64,000 bases of DNA from Fusobacterium varium (lineage in GTDB: Bacteria > Fusobacteriota > Fusobacteriia > Fusobacteriales > Fusobacteriaceae): positions 1,550,001-1,614,000 of the forward strand of contig AP017968.1 in assembly GCA_002356455.1 (NCBI GenBank), in the 5' to 3' direction. The position numbers and the translations under genes were made by a program. Shown here in pieces: positions 7,638-16,591 of this stretch; positions within the stretch are counted from its first letter, which is position 1, and every line of letters begins with the position of its first letter. The notes below the pieces were generated by a model. The model was not told the origin of the DNA, did no database searches, and was given only the letters and a program-made list of their open reading frames with translations.

Positions 7638-7666
7638 TTGACTTTTAAAAAAAGTCAAAGTATACT
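7638..7666 (+). promoter_or_regulatory. Lysine operon promoter overlapped by a perfect inverted repeat
   Basis: TTGACT (7638-7643), a 17-base spacer and TATACT (7661-7666) make a good sigma-70-type promoter. The -35 and spacer form a perfect palindrome with arms TTGACTTTT (7638-7646) and AAAAGTCAA (7650-7658) around AAA. Such a repeat across a -35/spacer is the usual position of a repressor operator. Transcription would start near 7673 and read through the riboswitch. Promoter match is seen; the operator role is inference. Confidence 0.65.
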
Positions 7667-7783
7667 TATATTGAAAGAAATGTGTTATATTTTTAGAAAA
7701 AGCATGTATATATATCATAAATATAGCTTATCTAGAAATCAAATGACATAGCAAGCGTATAGGACAATTGAATATTTATTATA

Positions 7784-7953
7784 AAAATAGAGGTGCATTT
7801 ATGGAGGTAGTATGGAGATGCTAAGAGAAAAAGCTCTCAATGCTTCATGCGAAGGACGTAGTTGCCGAAAGAGGAAAGATTGCTTATGGTCTTTTTTCTT
7901 GGGGGTTGCAGAAATATGCAACAACTGTCACATTTATTGTGGAGAGCTATTTT
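7784..7953 (+). ncRNA. Lysine riboswitch (L-box) in the leader of the lysine fermentation operon
   Basis: The 170-base segment has the hallmarks of the lysine aptamer. Closing helix P1 pairs AAAATAG (7784-7790) with CTATTTT (7947-7953). AGAGGTGC follows at 7789-7796, then GGTAGTATGGAGATG (about 7806-7820) and a junction strand GAAGGACGTAGTTGCCGAAAG (around 7851-7871). There is an A/G-rich to T-rich helix (P3) and a hairpin GTTGCA/TGCAAC (7905-7910, 7917-7922). The last arm is CACA/TGTG closing before GGAGAGCTAT. Downstream, ATTTT (7949-7953) can instead pair with AAAAT (7963-7967), competing with P1. I see no strong terminator before kal. The gene context (lysine breakdown) suggests lysine turns expression on, which is inference. 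Confidence 0.9.
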
Positions 7954-8067
7954 GGGTTGAGTAAAATCAAGATCAAATCATGCTTACAGTTTAACTATGT
8001 CTATTATCACATGCATCTTTTTTAATTTTTTGAAAATTTAAATTTAAGGAATTTAGGAGGAAAAATT
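7954..8067 (+). promoter_or_regulatory. Expression platform and kal ribosome-binding site
   Basis: This holds the possible anti-P1 hairpin (AAAAT at 7963-7967), a T-run near 8017-8030 and the AGGAGG site at about 8055-8060. The T-run is preceded only by weak pairing, for example ATGC 7980-7983 with GCAT 8013-8016. Control could be by weak attenuation or by access to the ribosome-binding site; the sequence alone does not decide. Confidence 0.4.
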
Positions 8068-8451
8068 ATGAAATCAATGATCAGACTAAGAATGAGTTCT
8101 CATGATGCACATTATGGAGGAAATTTAGTTGATGGTGCTAGAATGCTGCAGTTGTTTGGAGATGTTGCTACTGAACTTTTAATTCAAATGGATGGAGATG
8201 AGGGTTTATTTAAAGCATATGACAGTGTAGAATTTATGGCCCCTGTGTTTGCTGGAGATTTTATAGAAGCTGTTGGTGAAATAGTAAGTTCTGGAAACAG
8301 TTCAAGAAAAATGGTTTTTGAAGCTAGAAAGGTTATAGTTCCTAGACCAGATATCAATGATTCAGCTGCTGATGTTTTAGCTGAACCAATTGTTGTATGT
8401 AGAGCAAGTGGAACTTGTGTAACTCCTAAGGATAAACAAAGAAAAAAATAG
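8068..8451 (+). CDS. kal: 3-aminobutyryl-CoA ammonia-lyase
   Basis: A 127-residue hot-dog-fold protein matching Kal, which removes ammonia from L-3-aminobutyryl-CoA to give crotonyl-CoA, a late step in lysine fermentation. The N-terminus [20 protein letters not shown] and the central [17 protein letters not shown] are typical of the family. The length is normal. It starts at ATG 8068 with AGGAGG upstream and is the first gene after the lysine riboswitch, followed 32 bases later by kce. The identity is supported by the complete kal-kce-kdd-kam order, the known fusobacterial/clostridial arrangement. Confidence 0.95.
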   Translation: MKSMIRLRMSSHDAHYGGNLVDGARMLQLFGDVATELLIQMDGDEGLFKAYDSVEFMAPVFAGDFIEAVGEIVSSGNSSRKMVFEARKVIVPRPDINDSAADVLAEPIVVCRASGTCVTPKDKQRKK

Positions 8452-8483
8452 AAATAAATTACTGAATTGTAAAGGAGATGGAA

Positions 8484-9299
8484 ATGGAAAAATTAATAAT
8501 TACAGCAGCTATATGCGGAGCTGAAGTAACTAAAGAACAAAATCCAGCAGTTCCTTATACTGTAGAAGAAATAGTAAGAGAAGCATATGGAGCATACAAA
8601 GCAGGAGCTTCAATAATTCATTTGCATGTAAGAGAAGATGATGGGACTCCTACTCAATCTAAAGAAAGATTTAAACAATGTATGGATGCAATAAGAGAGA
8701 AATGCCCAGATGCAATAATTCAACCATCTACAGGTGGAGCAGTTGGAATGACAGATCTTGAAAGATTACAGCCTACTGAATTAGGACCTGAAATGGCAAC
8801 TCTAGATTGTGGAACTTGTAATTTTGGTGGAGATGAAGTTTTCACTAATACTGAAAATACTATTAAAAACTTTGGAAAAATAATGATTGAAAGAGGAGTA
8901 AAACCTGAAATTGAAGTATTTGACAAAGGTATGGTAGATTATGCTATAAGATATGCAAAACAAGGGTTCATCAAAAAACCTATGCATTTTGATTTTGTTT
9001 TGGGAGTTCAAATGGCAGCAAGTGCAAGAGATCTTGTATTTATCAGTGAAAGTATTCCAGAAGGTTCTACATGGACAGTGGCTGGAATAGGAAGACATGA
9101 GTTTCCAATGGCAGCAATGGCTATTGTTATGGGAGGACATGTAAGAGTTGGATTTGAAGATAATGTATACATTGAAAAAGGTGTACTTGCTAAATCAAAT
9201 GGAGAACTTGTAGAAAAAGTTGTAAGACTGGCTAAAGAATTAGGAAGAGAAGTTGCTACTCCTGATGAAGCTAGAGAAATTTTAGGATTAAAAAAATAA
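8484..9299 (+). CDS. kce: 3-keto-5-aminohexanoate cleavage enzyme
   Basis: A 271-residue TIM-barrel protein of the BKACE superfamily. Kce condenses 3-keto-5-aminohexanoate with acetyl-CoA and cleaves it to L-3-aminobutyryl-CoA and acetoacetate. The zinc-binding H-x-H is visible in IIHLHVRED (near residue 45), with the further ligand glutamate expected in the C-terminal half near AGIGRHEFPM. The conserved ITAAICGAE and QPSTGGAVGM are present. I prefer ATG 8484 to ATG 8478 because AGGAG (8473-8477) touches the latter. It is second in the operon. Confidence 0.95.
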   Translation: MEKLIITAAICGAEVTKEQNPAVPYTVEEIVREAYGAYKAGASIIHLHVREDDGTPTQSKERFKQCMDAIREKCPDAIIQPSTGGAVGMTDLERLQPTELGPEMATLDCGTCNFGGDEVFTNTENTIKNFGKIMIERGVKPEIEVFDKGMVDYAIRYAKQGFIKKPMHFDFVLGVQMAASARDLVFISESIPEGSTWTVAGIGRHEFPMAAMAIVMGGHVRVGFEDNVYIEKGVLAKSNGELVEKVVRLAKELGREVATPDEAREILGLKK

Positions 9300-9349
9300 T
9301 TTAAATTGAATAATAGGAACTAAAATATAATTTAAGGAGGAGATTTTAA

Positions 9350-10387
9350 ATGATAAAAGGATGTAAATATGGAACACACAGAGTTATAGAACCACAAGGA
9401 GTTTTACCACAACCAGCTTTAAAAATAAATAACGACATGAACATATACTCAAATGAGATATTAATAGATGTAATGGCATTAAACGTTGACTCAGCTTCAT
9501 TTACTCAAATCGAAGAAGAAGCAGGACACGATGTAGAAAAAATCAAAGCTAAAATAAAAGAAATTGTTGGTGAAAGAGGAAAAATGCAAAACCCTGTAAC
9601 TGGATCAGGTGGAATGCTTATTGGAACTATCGAAAAAATTGGAGACGATTTAGTTGGAAAAACTGATCTTAAAGTTGGAGATAAAATAGCTACTCTAGTT
9701 TCTCTATCTCTTACTCCATTAAGAATAGATGAAATTGTTGATGTAAAACCAGATATCGACAGAGTAGAAATCAAAGGTAAAGCAATACTTTTCGAAAGTG
9801 GAATCTATGCTGTATTACCAAAAGATATGCCTGAAACTTTAGCTCTTGCAGCTCTAGATGTAGCTGGAGCACCTGCACAAGTTGCTAAATTAGCTAGACC
9901 TTGTCAATCAGTTGTTATCCTTGGATCAGCTGGAAAATCAGGAATGCTTTGTGCTTATGAAGCAGTAAAAAGAGTAGGACCTACTGGAACTGTAATTGGA
10001 TTAGTAAGAAATGAAAAAGAAGCTGCTCTATTAGCTAGAGTAAGTGACAAAATAAAAGTAGTTATTGCTGATGCTACAAAACCAATCGAAGTATTAAATG
10101 CAGTATTAGCTGCTAATGATGGTAAAGAAGTAGATATCGCTATAAACTGTGTAAATGTACAAAATACAGAAATGTCAACAATTTTACCAGTTAAAGATTT
10201 AGGAATAGCTTATTTCTTCTCTATGGCAACTTCATTCACTAAAGCTGCTTTAGGTGCTGAAGGTGTAGGAAAAGACGTTACTATGATAGTAGGAAATGGA
10301 TACACTAAAGATCATGCTGCAATTACTTTAGAAGAATTGAGAGAAAGTGCTGTATTAAGAGAAATATTCAACGAATTATATGTTTAA
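9350..10387 (+). CDS. kdd: L-erythro-3,5-diaminohexanoate dehydrogenase
   Basis: A 345-residue NAD-dependent dehydrogenase that oxidatively deaminates 3,5-diaminohexanoate to 3-keto-5-aminohexanoate. It has a Rossmann dinucleotide-binding stretch at VVILGSAGKSGMLCAYEA (near residue 185) and the family-specific start KGCKYGTHRVIEPQGVLPQP. The length is as expected. It begins at ATG 9350 with AAGGAGG. The C codons are somewhat more frequent than in neighbours (for example ATC, GAC), consistent with high expression. It lies between kce and kamA in the operon. Confidence 0.95.
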   Translation: MIKGCKYGTHRVIEPQGVLPQPALKINNDMNIYSNEILIDVMALNVDSASFTQIEEEAGHDVEKIKAKIKEIVGERGKMQNPVTGSGGMLIGTIEKIGDDLVGKTDLKVGDKIATLVSLSLTPLRIDEIVDVKPDIDRVEIKGKAILFESGIYAVLPKDMPETLALAALDVAGAPAQVAKLARPCQSVVILGSAGKSGMLCAYEAVKRVGPTGTVIGLVRNEKEAALLARVSDKIKVVIADATKPIEVLNAVLAANDGKEVDIAINCVNVQNTEMSTILPVKDLGIAYFFSMATSFTKAALGAEGVGKDVTMIVGNGYTKDHAAITLEELRESAVLREIFNELYV

Positions 10388-10454
10388 TCTTTTGCTTTAA
10401 AAAATAACTTATAAAAACTAAGACATGAAATTAAAATTTAGAGGAGATGATAAA

Positions 10455-11702
10455 ATGAACACAGTTAACACTAGAGCAAAATTTTTCCCAAATGTAACAG
10501 ATGAGCAATGGAATGATTGGCACTGGCAAGTAAAAAACAGAATAGAAAGTTTAGAAGATCTTAAAAAATATATAACTCTAAGTCCAGAGGAAGAAGAAGG
10601 AGTTAAAAAAACTCTTGAAACTTTAAGAATGGCTATTACTCCATATTATTTTTCATTAATGGATAGTAATGATCCTAATTGCCCAGTTAGAAAACAAGCT
10701 ATTCCTTCAATAAAGGAAATTCATCAAGCTGAAGCTGATCTTTTAGATCCATTACATGAAGATGAAGACTCTCCAGTTCCTGGATTGACTCATAGATATC
10801 CAGACAGAGTACTTTTATTAATAACTGATATGTGTTCAATGTATTGCAGACACTGTACTCGTAGAAGATTTGCTGGAGCAAGTGATGATGCAATGCCTAT
10901 GGATAGAATAGATAAAGCTATTGAATATATAGCTAAAACTCCACAAGTAAGAGACGTTTTGTTATCAGGAGGAGATGCTTTACTAGTTTCTGATGAGACT
11001 TTAGAATATATTATCAGCAAATTAAGAGCAATCCCTCATGTTGAGATAGTAAGAATTGGATCAAGAACTCCAGTTGTTCTTCCTCAAAGAATAACTCCTG
11101 AATTAGTTGAAATGTTGAAAAAATATCATCCAATTTGGTTAAATACACATTTTAACCATCCAAAAGAGGTAACACCAGAATCTAAAAAAGCTTGTGAATT
11201 ATTAGCTAATGCTGGAATTCCACTAGGAAACCAATCAGTTCTTTTAAGAGGAATTAATGATTGTGTACATGTAATGAAAAGATTAGTTCATGATTTAGTA
11301 AAAATGAGAGTAAGACCTTACTATATCTATCAATGTGATCTTTCAATGGGATTGGAGCACTTCAGAACTCCAGTTTCTAAAGGAATTGAAATTATTGAAG
11401 GATTAAGAGGACATACATCAGGATATGCTGTACCTACATTCGTAGTTGACGCACCTGGTGGAGGAGGAAAAACTCCAGTAATGCCTCAATATGTAATTTC
11501 TCAAGCTCCACATAAAGTTGTATTAAGAAACTTCGAAGGAGTTATTACTACTTATACTGAACCAGAAGAATATCATGAAGAATGTCAATGTGAAGATTGT
11601 AAAGCTGGTAAAACAAACACTGGAGTATCAAAACTTCTTAGTGGTGGAGCTATGGCAATAGAACCAAAAGAACTTGACAGACATAAAAGAAACGAAAAAT
11701 AA
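10455..11702 (+). CDS. kamA: Lysine 2,3-aminomutase
   Basis: A 415-residue radical-SAM, PLP-dependent mutase converting L-lysine to L-beta-lysine, the first step of the pathway. The [4Fe-4S] motif C127-x3-C131-x2-C134 is visible in CSMYCRHC. The PLP lysine is K339 in GGGGKTP, and substrate-binding aspartates fit D295 and D332. All are offset by two from the Clostridium subterminale enzyme. Three Cys near the C-terminus (HEECQCEDC) match the zinc site of the family. ATG 10455 with AGAGGAG is preferred over an upstream in-frame ATG at 10425. Confidence 0.97.
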   Translation: MNTVNTRAKFFPNVTDEQWNDWHWQVKNRIESLEDLKKYITLSPEEEEGVKKTLETLRMAITPYYFSLMDSNDPNCPVRKQAIPSIKEIHQAEADLLDPLHEDEDSPVPGLTHRYPDRVLLLITDMCSMYCRHCTRRRFAGASDDAMPMDRIDKAIEYIAKTPQVRDVLLSGGDALLVSDETLEYIISKLRAIPHVEIVRIGSRTPVVLPQRITPELVEMLKKYHPIWLNTHFNHPKEVTPESKKACELLANAGIPLGNQSVLLRGINDCVHVMKRLVHDLVKMRVRPYYIYQCDLSMGLEHFRTPVSKGIEIIEGLRGHTSGYAVPTFVVDAPGGGGKTPVMPQYVISQAPHKVVLRNFEGVITTYTEPEEYHEECQCEDCKAGKTNTGVSKLLSGGAMAIEPKELDRHKRNEK

Positions 11703-11723
11703 TTGACTATATGAGGTAGCGGT

Positions 11724-12764
11724 ATGATGGATACTTATGATCTACTGAAAGATTATAAAAGGGTGTCAATAATAGGAATGGAAAAAAATGTAGGGAAAAC
11801 AACTGTCCTTAATCAATTGATAGAAGATATAGGTACAAAAAAAATAGTTGGACTTACTTCTATTGGAAGAGATGGAGAAGATACAGATGTTGTGACTAAT
11901 ACTCATAAGCCTAGAATATATGTTTTTCCAGGAACATTAGTAGCTACTGCAAGAGATTGTTTGAGAAACTGTGATATTACAAGAGAAATCTTATATACCA
12001 CAGATTTCTCAACCCCTATGGGGAATATAATAATAATGAAAGCAATTTCGGCAGGTTATGTAGACATAGCAGGTCCTTCTTATAATACTCAAATTAAAAA
12101 AATTTTAGATATAATGGAAAATTTTGGAAGTGAGTTATCTCTGGTAGATGGAGCTTTAAGCAGAAAAGGAAGTGCAGTAGGTGATGTAACAGAAGCTACT
12201 ATATTGGCAACTGGTGCAGCATTATCTCTTGATATGGGAAAAGTTATTGAAGAAACAGCTAATACTGTATCACTTCTTACTTTACCTAGTCTGGAAGATA
12301 AAGAACTGAAAGATAAAATCAACGAAGTTTTTCAAGATGCTAGAGTTGGAATAATATATAATGACGGTGAAATAAAGACTTTGGAAGGCATGGGACCTCT
12401 TGAGTCGAATGATGAGATAAAAAATTACCTGAATGAGAGAATACAGGTAATAGCTGTTAGGGGAGCTATTACGAAGAAATTCATTGAGATTCTAATCAAA
12501 AACAGAGGTAATTTTAAAAATATAAAATTGATAGCAAAAGATGGAACAAAAGTTTTCGTAGATTTTTTAACTCAAAAGAAATTAGAGGCCAGTGGTGTAG
12601 AACTAAGGGTCATGAATACTATAAATCTTCTTTTTGTAACATGTAATCCACGTTCTCCTCTTGGATATGAATTTCCAAAGGATAAATTTAAGAAGTTTTT
12701 AGAAGAAAAAATAAAATATAAAGTCATAGATGTAGTAGGTGAGCGTAATGAGATTTATAGATGA
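11724..12764 (+). CDS. kamB: KamB, proposed reactivase subunit for lysine 5,6-aminomutase
   Basis: A 346-residue cytoplasmic protein with an N-terminal Walker A P-loop, GMEKNVGKTT (residues 18-27). It sits between kamA and the MutS-like kamC, as in other fusobacteria. KamB and KamC are annotated by position and family as the factor that reactivates the B12-dependent lysine 5,6-aminomutase after inactivation. The middle part (GPSYNTQIKKILDIMENFG, then VDGALSRKGSAVGDVTEATI) is specific to this family. The ribosome-binding site is GAGG before ATG 11724; a second ATG follows at once. The reading frame overlaps kamC by 17 bases, suggesting coupled translation. Confidence 0.88.
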   Translation: MMDTYDLLKDYKRVSIIGMEKNVGKTTVLNQLIEDIGTKKIVGLTSIGRDGEDTDVVTNTHKPRIYVFPGTLVATARDCLRNCDITREILYTTDFSTPMGNIIIMKAISAGYVDIAGPSYNTQIKKILDIMENFGSELSLVDGALSRKGSAVGDVTEATILATGAALSLDMGKVIEETANTVSLLTLPSLEDKELKDKINEVFQDARVGIIYNDGEIKTLEGMGPLESNDEIKNYLNERIQVIAVRGAITKKFIEILIKNRGNFKNIKLIAKDGTKVFVDFLTQKKLEASGVELRVMNTINLLFVTCNPRSPLGYEFPKDKFKKFLEEKIKYKVIDVVGERNEIYR

Positions 12765-14211
12765 TAAAAGTCTTGAGAGATTAGGATTTAGAAAACTTTT
12801 AACAAGAGTTGAAACTCTCTCTCCTTATGGTAAAACTAAGTTGAAAAAACTTAAAAATTATTTAAGAGGAGAGGAGCAACTTCTTAAAGAAGAATTTATA
12901 AAAATGGAAGTTTTTATGAAATTTTCTGAGGAAAATAAAAGTCTGATAAGGGATATTGAAGGAATAATCCACAGATTAAAAGATATTAAAACAGTTGTAA
13001 ATAATTGCTTAAAGGAAAATATATTAGATGATGTAGACCTTTTTGAAATAAAGGCACAGGCACTTTTAATGGAAGAATTAAATCTTTTATTAAAAAAACT
13101 GCCAGAAGAATTAAAAAACTTTGATCTGGAAAGCATGGAAGAGATGATTGACGCTCTAGATCCAGACAAAGATAGGCTGCCTACCTTTTATGTTTATGAC
13201 AGTTATTCATCTGCACTTAAAATGGTGAGAGATAAGAAAAAAGATGTAGAAAAAAGAATATTCACTGCAAAGAGTTTTGAAGAGGTATCACAACTAAAAG
13301 AAGAGAGATTGGAGATACTTGTAGAAGAAGAGAGAGAAGAGCTGGAAGTGAGAAAACAGCTTACATCTATCTTATTAAAGAAAGCAGAGGGATTTTTAGA
13401 AAATATAGACAAAATAGGGAATCTAGATTTTTTAATGGCTAAAGTCAGATTTGCAAAAACTTATGGAGGTATCAGACCTGAAATATCTATGAATAATGAA
13501 ATAGATGTTATTGGACTGGTAAACATAGAAGTAAGAGAAATGTTAGAAGCTAAGAGCAAAACTTTTACTCCAATTGATGTGAAATTAAAGTCAGGAGTTA
13601 CCATAATAACTGGAGCAAATATGGGAGGGAAAAGTGTTGCATTAAAAACTATAACAGAAAATCTTTTACTTTTCCATATGGGATTCTTTGTTATTGCTGA
13701 AAAAGCAAAATTCCCACTTGTAGATTTCGTATTCTTTATATCAGATGATATGCAAGATATCTCTAAAGGGTTGAGTACTTTTGGAGCTGAAATAATGAAG
13801 CTTAAAGAAGTAAATATATTTTTAGATTTAGGAACAGGCTTTGTAGTTTTTGATGAGTTTGCTAGAGGAACTAATCCGAAAGAGGGACAGAAGTTCGTAG
13901 AAGCTTTGGCTAAATATCTAAATGATAGACCTACAATATCTCTTATGACTACACATTTTGATGGAATCGTAAGGGATAATATGAATCATTATCAAGTAGT
14001 AGGGTTAAAAAATGTGGATTTTGAAAATTTAAGAAGAAAAATAGAATTGAGTAAAAATTCTATGGAACTTATTCAGGAGTATATGGACTTCAGACTTGAA
14101 AGGGCGGACAAGGCAGAAGTACCAAAAGATGCTTTGAATATAGCAAAATTGATAGGAATAGATAAAAGATTTACAGAAATAATACTTGAAGAGTATATTA
14201 AGGAGGATTAA
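12748..14211 (+). CDS. kamC: KamC, MutS-like ATPase of the lysine 5,6-aminomutase reactivase
   Basis: A protein of about 487 residues with the MutS-type ATPase fold but without the DNA mismatch-recognition domain. Residues about 100-230 form a long coiled-coil-rich lever region. Walker A is GANMGGKS near residue 288-295 and Walker B is FVVFDEFARGTNP near residue 365. A MutS-like TTHFDG switch follows. It belongs to the lysine operon and is thought to work with KamB in exchanging damaged cobamide on KamDE (family knowledge, not shown here). ATG 12748 is preferred over GTG 12739 since GGTGAG fits only the former. Confidence 0.9.
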   Translation: MRFIDDKSLERLGFRKLLTRVETLSPYGKTKLKKLKNYLRGEEQLLKEEFIKMEVFMKFSEENKSLIRDIEGIIHRLKDIKTVVNNCLKENILDDVDLFEIKAQALLMEELNLLLKKLPEELKNFDLESMEEMIDALDPDKDRLPTFYVYDSYSSALKMVRDKKKDVEKRIFTAKSFEEVSQLKEERLEILVEEEREELEVRKQLTSILLKKAEGFLENIDKIGNLDFLMAKVRFAKTYGGIRPEISMNNEIDVIGLVNIEVREMLEAKSKTFTPIDVKLKSGVTIITGANMGGKSVALKTITENLLLFHMGFFVIAEKAKFPLVDFVFFISDDMQDISKGLSTFGAEIMKLKEVNIFLDLGTGFVVFDEFARGTNPKEGQKFVEALAKYLNDRPTISLMTTHFDGIVRDNMNHYQVVGLKNVDFENLRRKIELSKNSMELIQEYMDFRLERADKAEVPKDALNIAKLIGIDKRFTEIILEEYIKED

Positions 14212-14216
14212 AAGAG

Positions 14217-15773
14217 ATGAATAGCAAACTAAATCTTAACTGGAATTTAGTAGATGAAGCTCGTAAGTCAGCTAAAAAAATTGCTGCAGATGCACAAGTA
14301 TTTGTTGATGCACACAGTACTGTTACTGTTGAAAGAACAATATGCAGATTATTAGGAATAGATGGTATTGATGAATTTGAAGTACCATTACCAAATGTAG
14401 TAGTAGATTTTATTAAAGAAAATGGAAATATTTCTTTAGGAGTTGCTAAATATTTAGGTAATGCAATGCTTGAAACTGGATTAAAACCACAAGAAATAGC
14501 TGAAAGAGTTGCTAGAAAAGAATTAGATGTAACAAAAATGAAATGGCATGACGATTTTGAAATTAAATTAGCTCTTAAAGAAATTGCAGAATCTAATGTA
14601 GAAAGAATAAGAAGTAACAGAGCAAAAAGAGAAGAATACTTAAATGTATATGGAGATAAAAAAGGACCTTATATCTATGTAATTGTTGCTACTGGAAATA
14701 TATATGAAGACGTAACACAAGCTGTAGCTGCTGCAAGACAAGGTGCAGATGTAATAGCAGTTATCAGAACTACTGGACAATCTTTGTTGGATTATGTACC
14801 ATATGGAGCTACAACTGAAGGGTTCGGAGGAACAATGGCTACTCAGGAAAACTTTAGAATCATGAGAAAAGCTCTTGATGAAGTTGGAGTAGAATTAAAA
14901 AGATATATAAGACTTTGTAACTATTGTTCAGGACTTTGTATGCCTGAAATAGCTGCAATGGGAGCTCTTGAAAGATTGGATATGATGCTGAATGATGCAT
15001 TGTATGGAATATTATTTAGAGATATCAATATGAAGAGAACTTTAGTAGACCAATTCTTCTCAAGAGTTATCAATGGATTTGCTGGAGTTATAATTAATAC
15101 AGGAGAAGATAACTATTTAACTACAGCTGATGCTATTGAAGAAGCTCATACAGTTTTAGCTTCTCAATTTATTAATGAACAGTTTGCATTAGTTGCTGGA
15201 TTACCAGAAGAACAAATGGGATTAGGACATGCATTTGAAATGCATCCAGATACTAAAAATGGATTTTTACTTGAATTAGCTCAAGCTCAAATGGCTAGAG
15301 AAATATTCCCTAAAGCTCCATTAAAATATATGCCACCTACAAAATTTATGACAGGAAATATTTTTAAAGGACATGTACAGGATGCTTTATTCAATATGGT
15401 AACTATAATGACTAATCAAAAGGTACATTTATTAGGAATGCTGACAGAAGCTATCCATACTCCATTTATGTCAGACAGAGCACTTTCTATAGAAAATGCT
15501 AAATATATCTTTAATAACATGGAAGATTTTGGTAATGATATTGAGTTTAAAAAAGATGGTATAATGGTAAATAGAGCTAAAGAGGTTCTTGAAAAAGCTG
15601 CTGAACTATTAAAAACTATAGAAGGAATAGGAATATTCAAGACTCTTGAAGGTGGAATTTTTGCTGGTATAAAAAGACCATTAGATGGAGGAAAAGGACT
15701 GGCTGGAGTATTTGAAAAAGATTCTAGTTACTTTAATCCATTTATAGAATTAATGCTTGGAGGTAATAGATAA
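14217..15773 (+). CDS. kamD: Lysine 5,6-aminomutase alpha subunit
   Basis: The 518-residue large subunit of the adenosylcobalamin- and PLP-dependent D-lysine/L-beta-lysine 5,6-aminomutase. It moves the terminal amino group from carbon 6 to 5. The N-terminus (SKLNLNWNLVDEARKSAKKI), the central RLCNYCSGLCMPEIAAMGAL and the TIM-barrel-like remainder agree with the family, and the length is normal. It starts 5 bases after kamC behind AAGGAGG at the 3' end of that gene. Its stop codon shares a base with the kamE start, so the subunits are translationally coupled. Confidence 0.96.
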   Translation: MNSKLNLNWNLVDEARKSAKKIAADAQVFVDAHSTVTVERTICRLLGIDGIDEFEVPLPNVVVDFIKENGNISLGVAKYLGNAMLETGLKPQEIAERVARKELDVTKMKWHDDFEIKLALKEIAESNVERIRSNRAKREEYLNVYGDKKGPYIYVIVATGNIYEDVTQAVAAARQGADVIAVIRTTGQSLLDYVPYGATTEGFGGTMATQENFRIMRKALDEVGVELKRYIRLCNYCSGLCMPEIAAMGALERLDMMLNDALYGILFRDINMKRTLVDQFFSRVINGFAGVIINTGEDNYLTTADAIEEAHTVLASQFINEQFALVAGLPEEQMGLGHAFEMHPDTKNGFLLELAQAQMAREIFPKAPLKYMPPTKFMTGNIFKGHVQDALFNMVTIMTNQKVHLLGMLTEAIHTPFMSDRALSIENAKYIFNNMEDFGNDIEFKKDGIMVNRAKEVLEKAAELLKTIEGIGIFKTLEGGIFAGIKRPLDGGKGLAGVFEKDSSYFNPFIELMLGGNR

Positions 15774-16567
15774 TGTCTGGAGGTTTATATTCTACTGATA
15801 AAAAAGAATTTGATAAAACACTTGATCTTACACAGTTAAGACCATATGGAGATACAATGAATGACGGTAAAGTTCAAATGAGCTTTACTCTTCCAGTACC
15901 TAATAATGAAAAAGGTGTGGAAGCTGCTATACAATTAGCTAAAAAAATGGGATTCATAGACCCAGCTGTTGCTTTTTCAGAAGCACTGGATAAAGAGTTT
16001 TCATTTTATGTAGTATATGGAGCTACATCATATAATGTTGATTATACTAATATAAAAGTACAAGCTTTGGAAATAGATACAATGGATATGCATGAATGTG
16101 AAGAATATATTGCTGAAAATATAGGAAGAAATGTAGTAATGATAGGAGCAAGTACAGGAACAGATGCTCATACAGTTGGAATTGATGCTATCATGAATAT
16201 GAAAGGATATGCAGGACATTATGGACTTGAAAGATATAAAGGTGTAGAAGCCTATAATCTTGGAAGCCAAGTTACAAATGAGGAATTTATACAAAAAGCT
16301 ATTGAATTAAAAGCTGATGCTTTAATAGTTTCACAAACTGTAACTCAAAAAGATGTTCATATTCATAACTTAACTAACTTGGTTGAATTGCTGGAAGCTG
16401 AAGGACTGAGAGATAAAGTTATCTTAATAGCTGGAGGAGCTAGAATTACTAATGAACTAGCAAAAGAATTAGGATATGATGCTGGATTTGGTCCAGGAAA
16501 ATATGCAGATGATGTTGCAACTTATATTGTAAAAGAAATGGTTCAAAGAGGAATGGTTAAGAAATAA
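15773..16567 (+). CDS. kamE: Lysine 5,6-aminomutase beta subunit (B12- and PLP-binding)
   Basis: A 264-residue subunit with a Rossmann-like cobalamin domain. The B12 motif D131-x-H133-x-x-G is visible in TGTDAHTVG, with H133 the expected cobalt ligand. K144 (MNMKGYAG) is at the position of the lysine that forms the internal aldimine with PLP in the studied enzyme. The C-terminal LIAGGARITNELAKELGYD and FGPGK complete the B12 fold. It overlaps kamD by one base and ends the lysine operon. No lysine permease or CoA-transferase gene follows, so those steps are encoded elsewhere. Confidence 0.96.
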   Translation: MSGGLYSTDKKEFDKTLDLTQLRPYGDTMNDGKVQMSFTLPVPNNEKGVEAAIQLAKKMGFIDPAVAFSEALDKEFSFYVVYGATSYNVDYTNIKVQALEIDTMDMHECEEYIAENIGRNVVMIGASTGTDAHTVGIDAIMNMKGYAGHYGLERYKGVEAYNLGSQVTNEEFIQKAIELKADALIVSQTVTQKDVHIHNLTNLVELLEAEGLRDKVILIAGGARITNELAKELGYDAGFGPGKYADDVATYIVKEMVQRGMVKK

Positions 16568-16591
16568 AATAAACAGTTTTGAGATTTAACA

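Noticed and set aside
7840-8025. A 61-residue open frame on the plus strand before kal
   Set aside because: It lies inside the lysine riboswitch and its platform, has no ribosome-binding site, and its sequence is explained by the conserved RNA.
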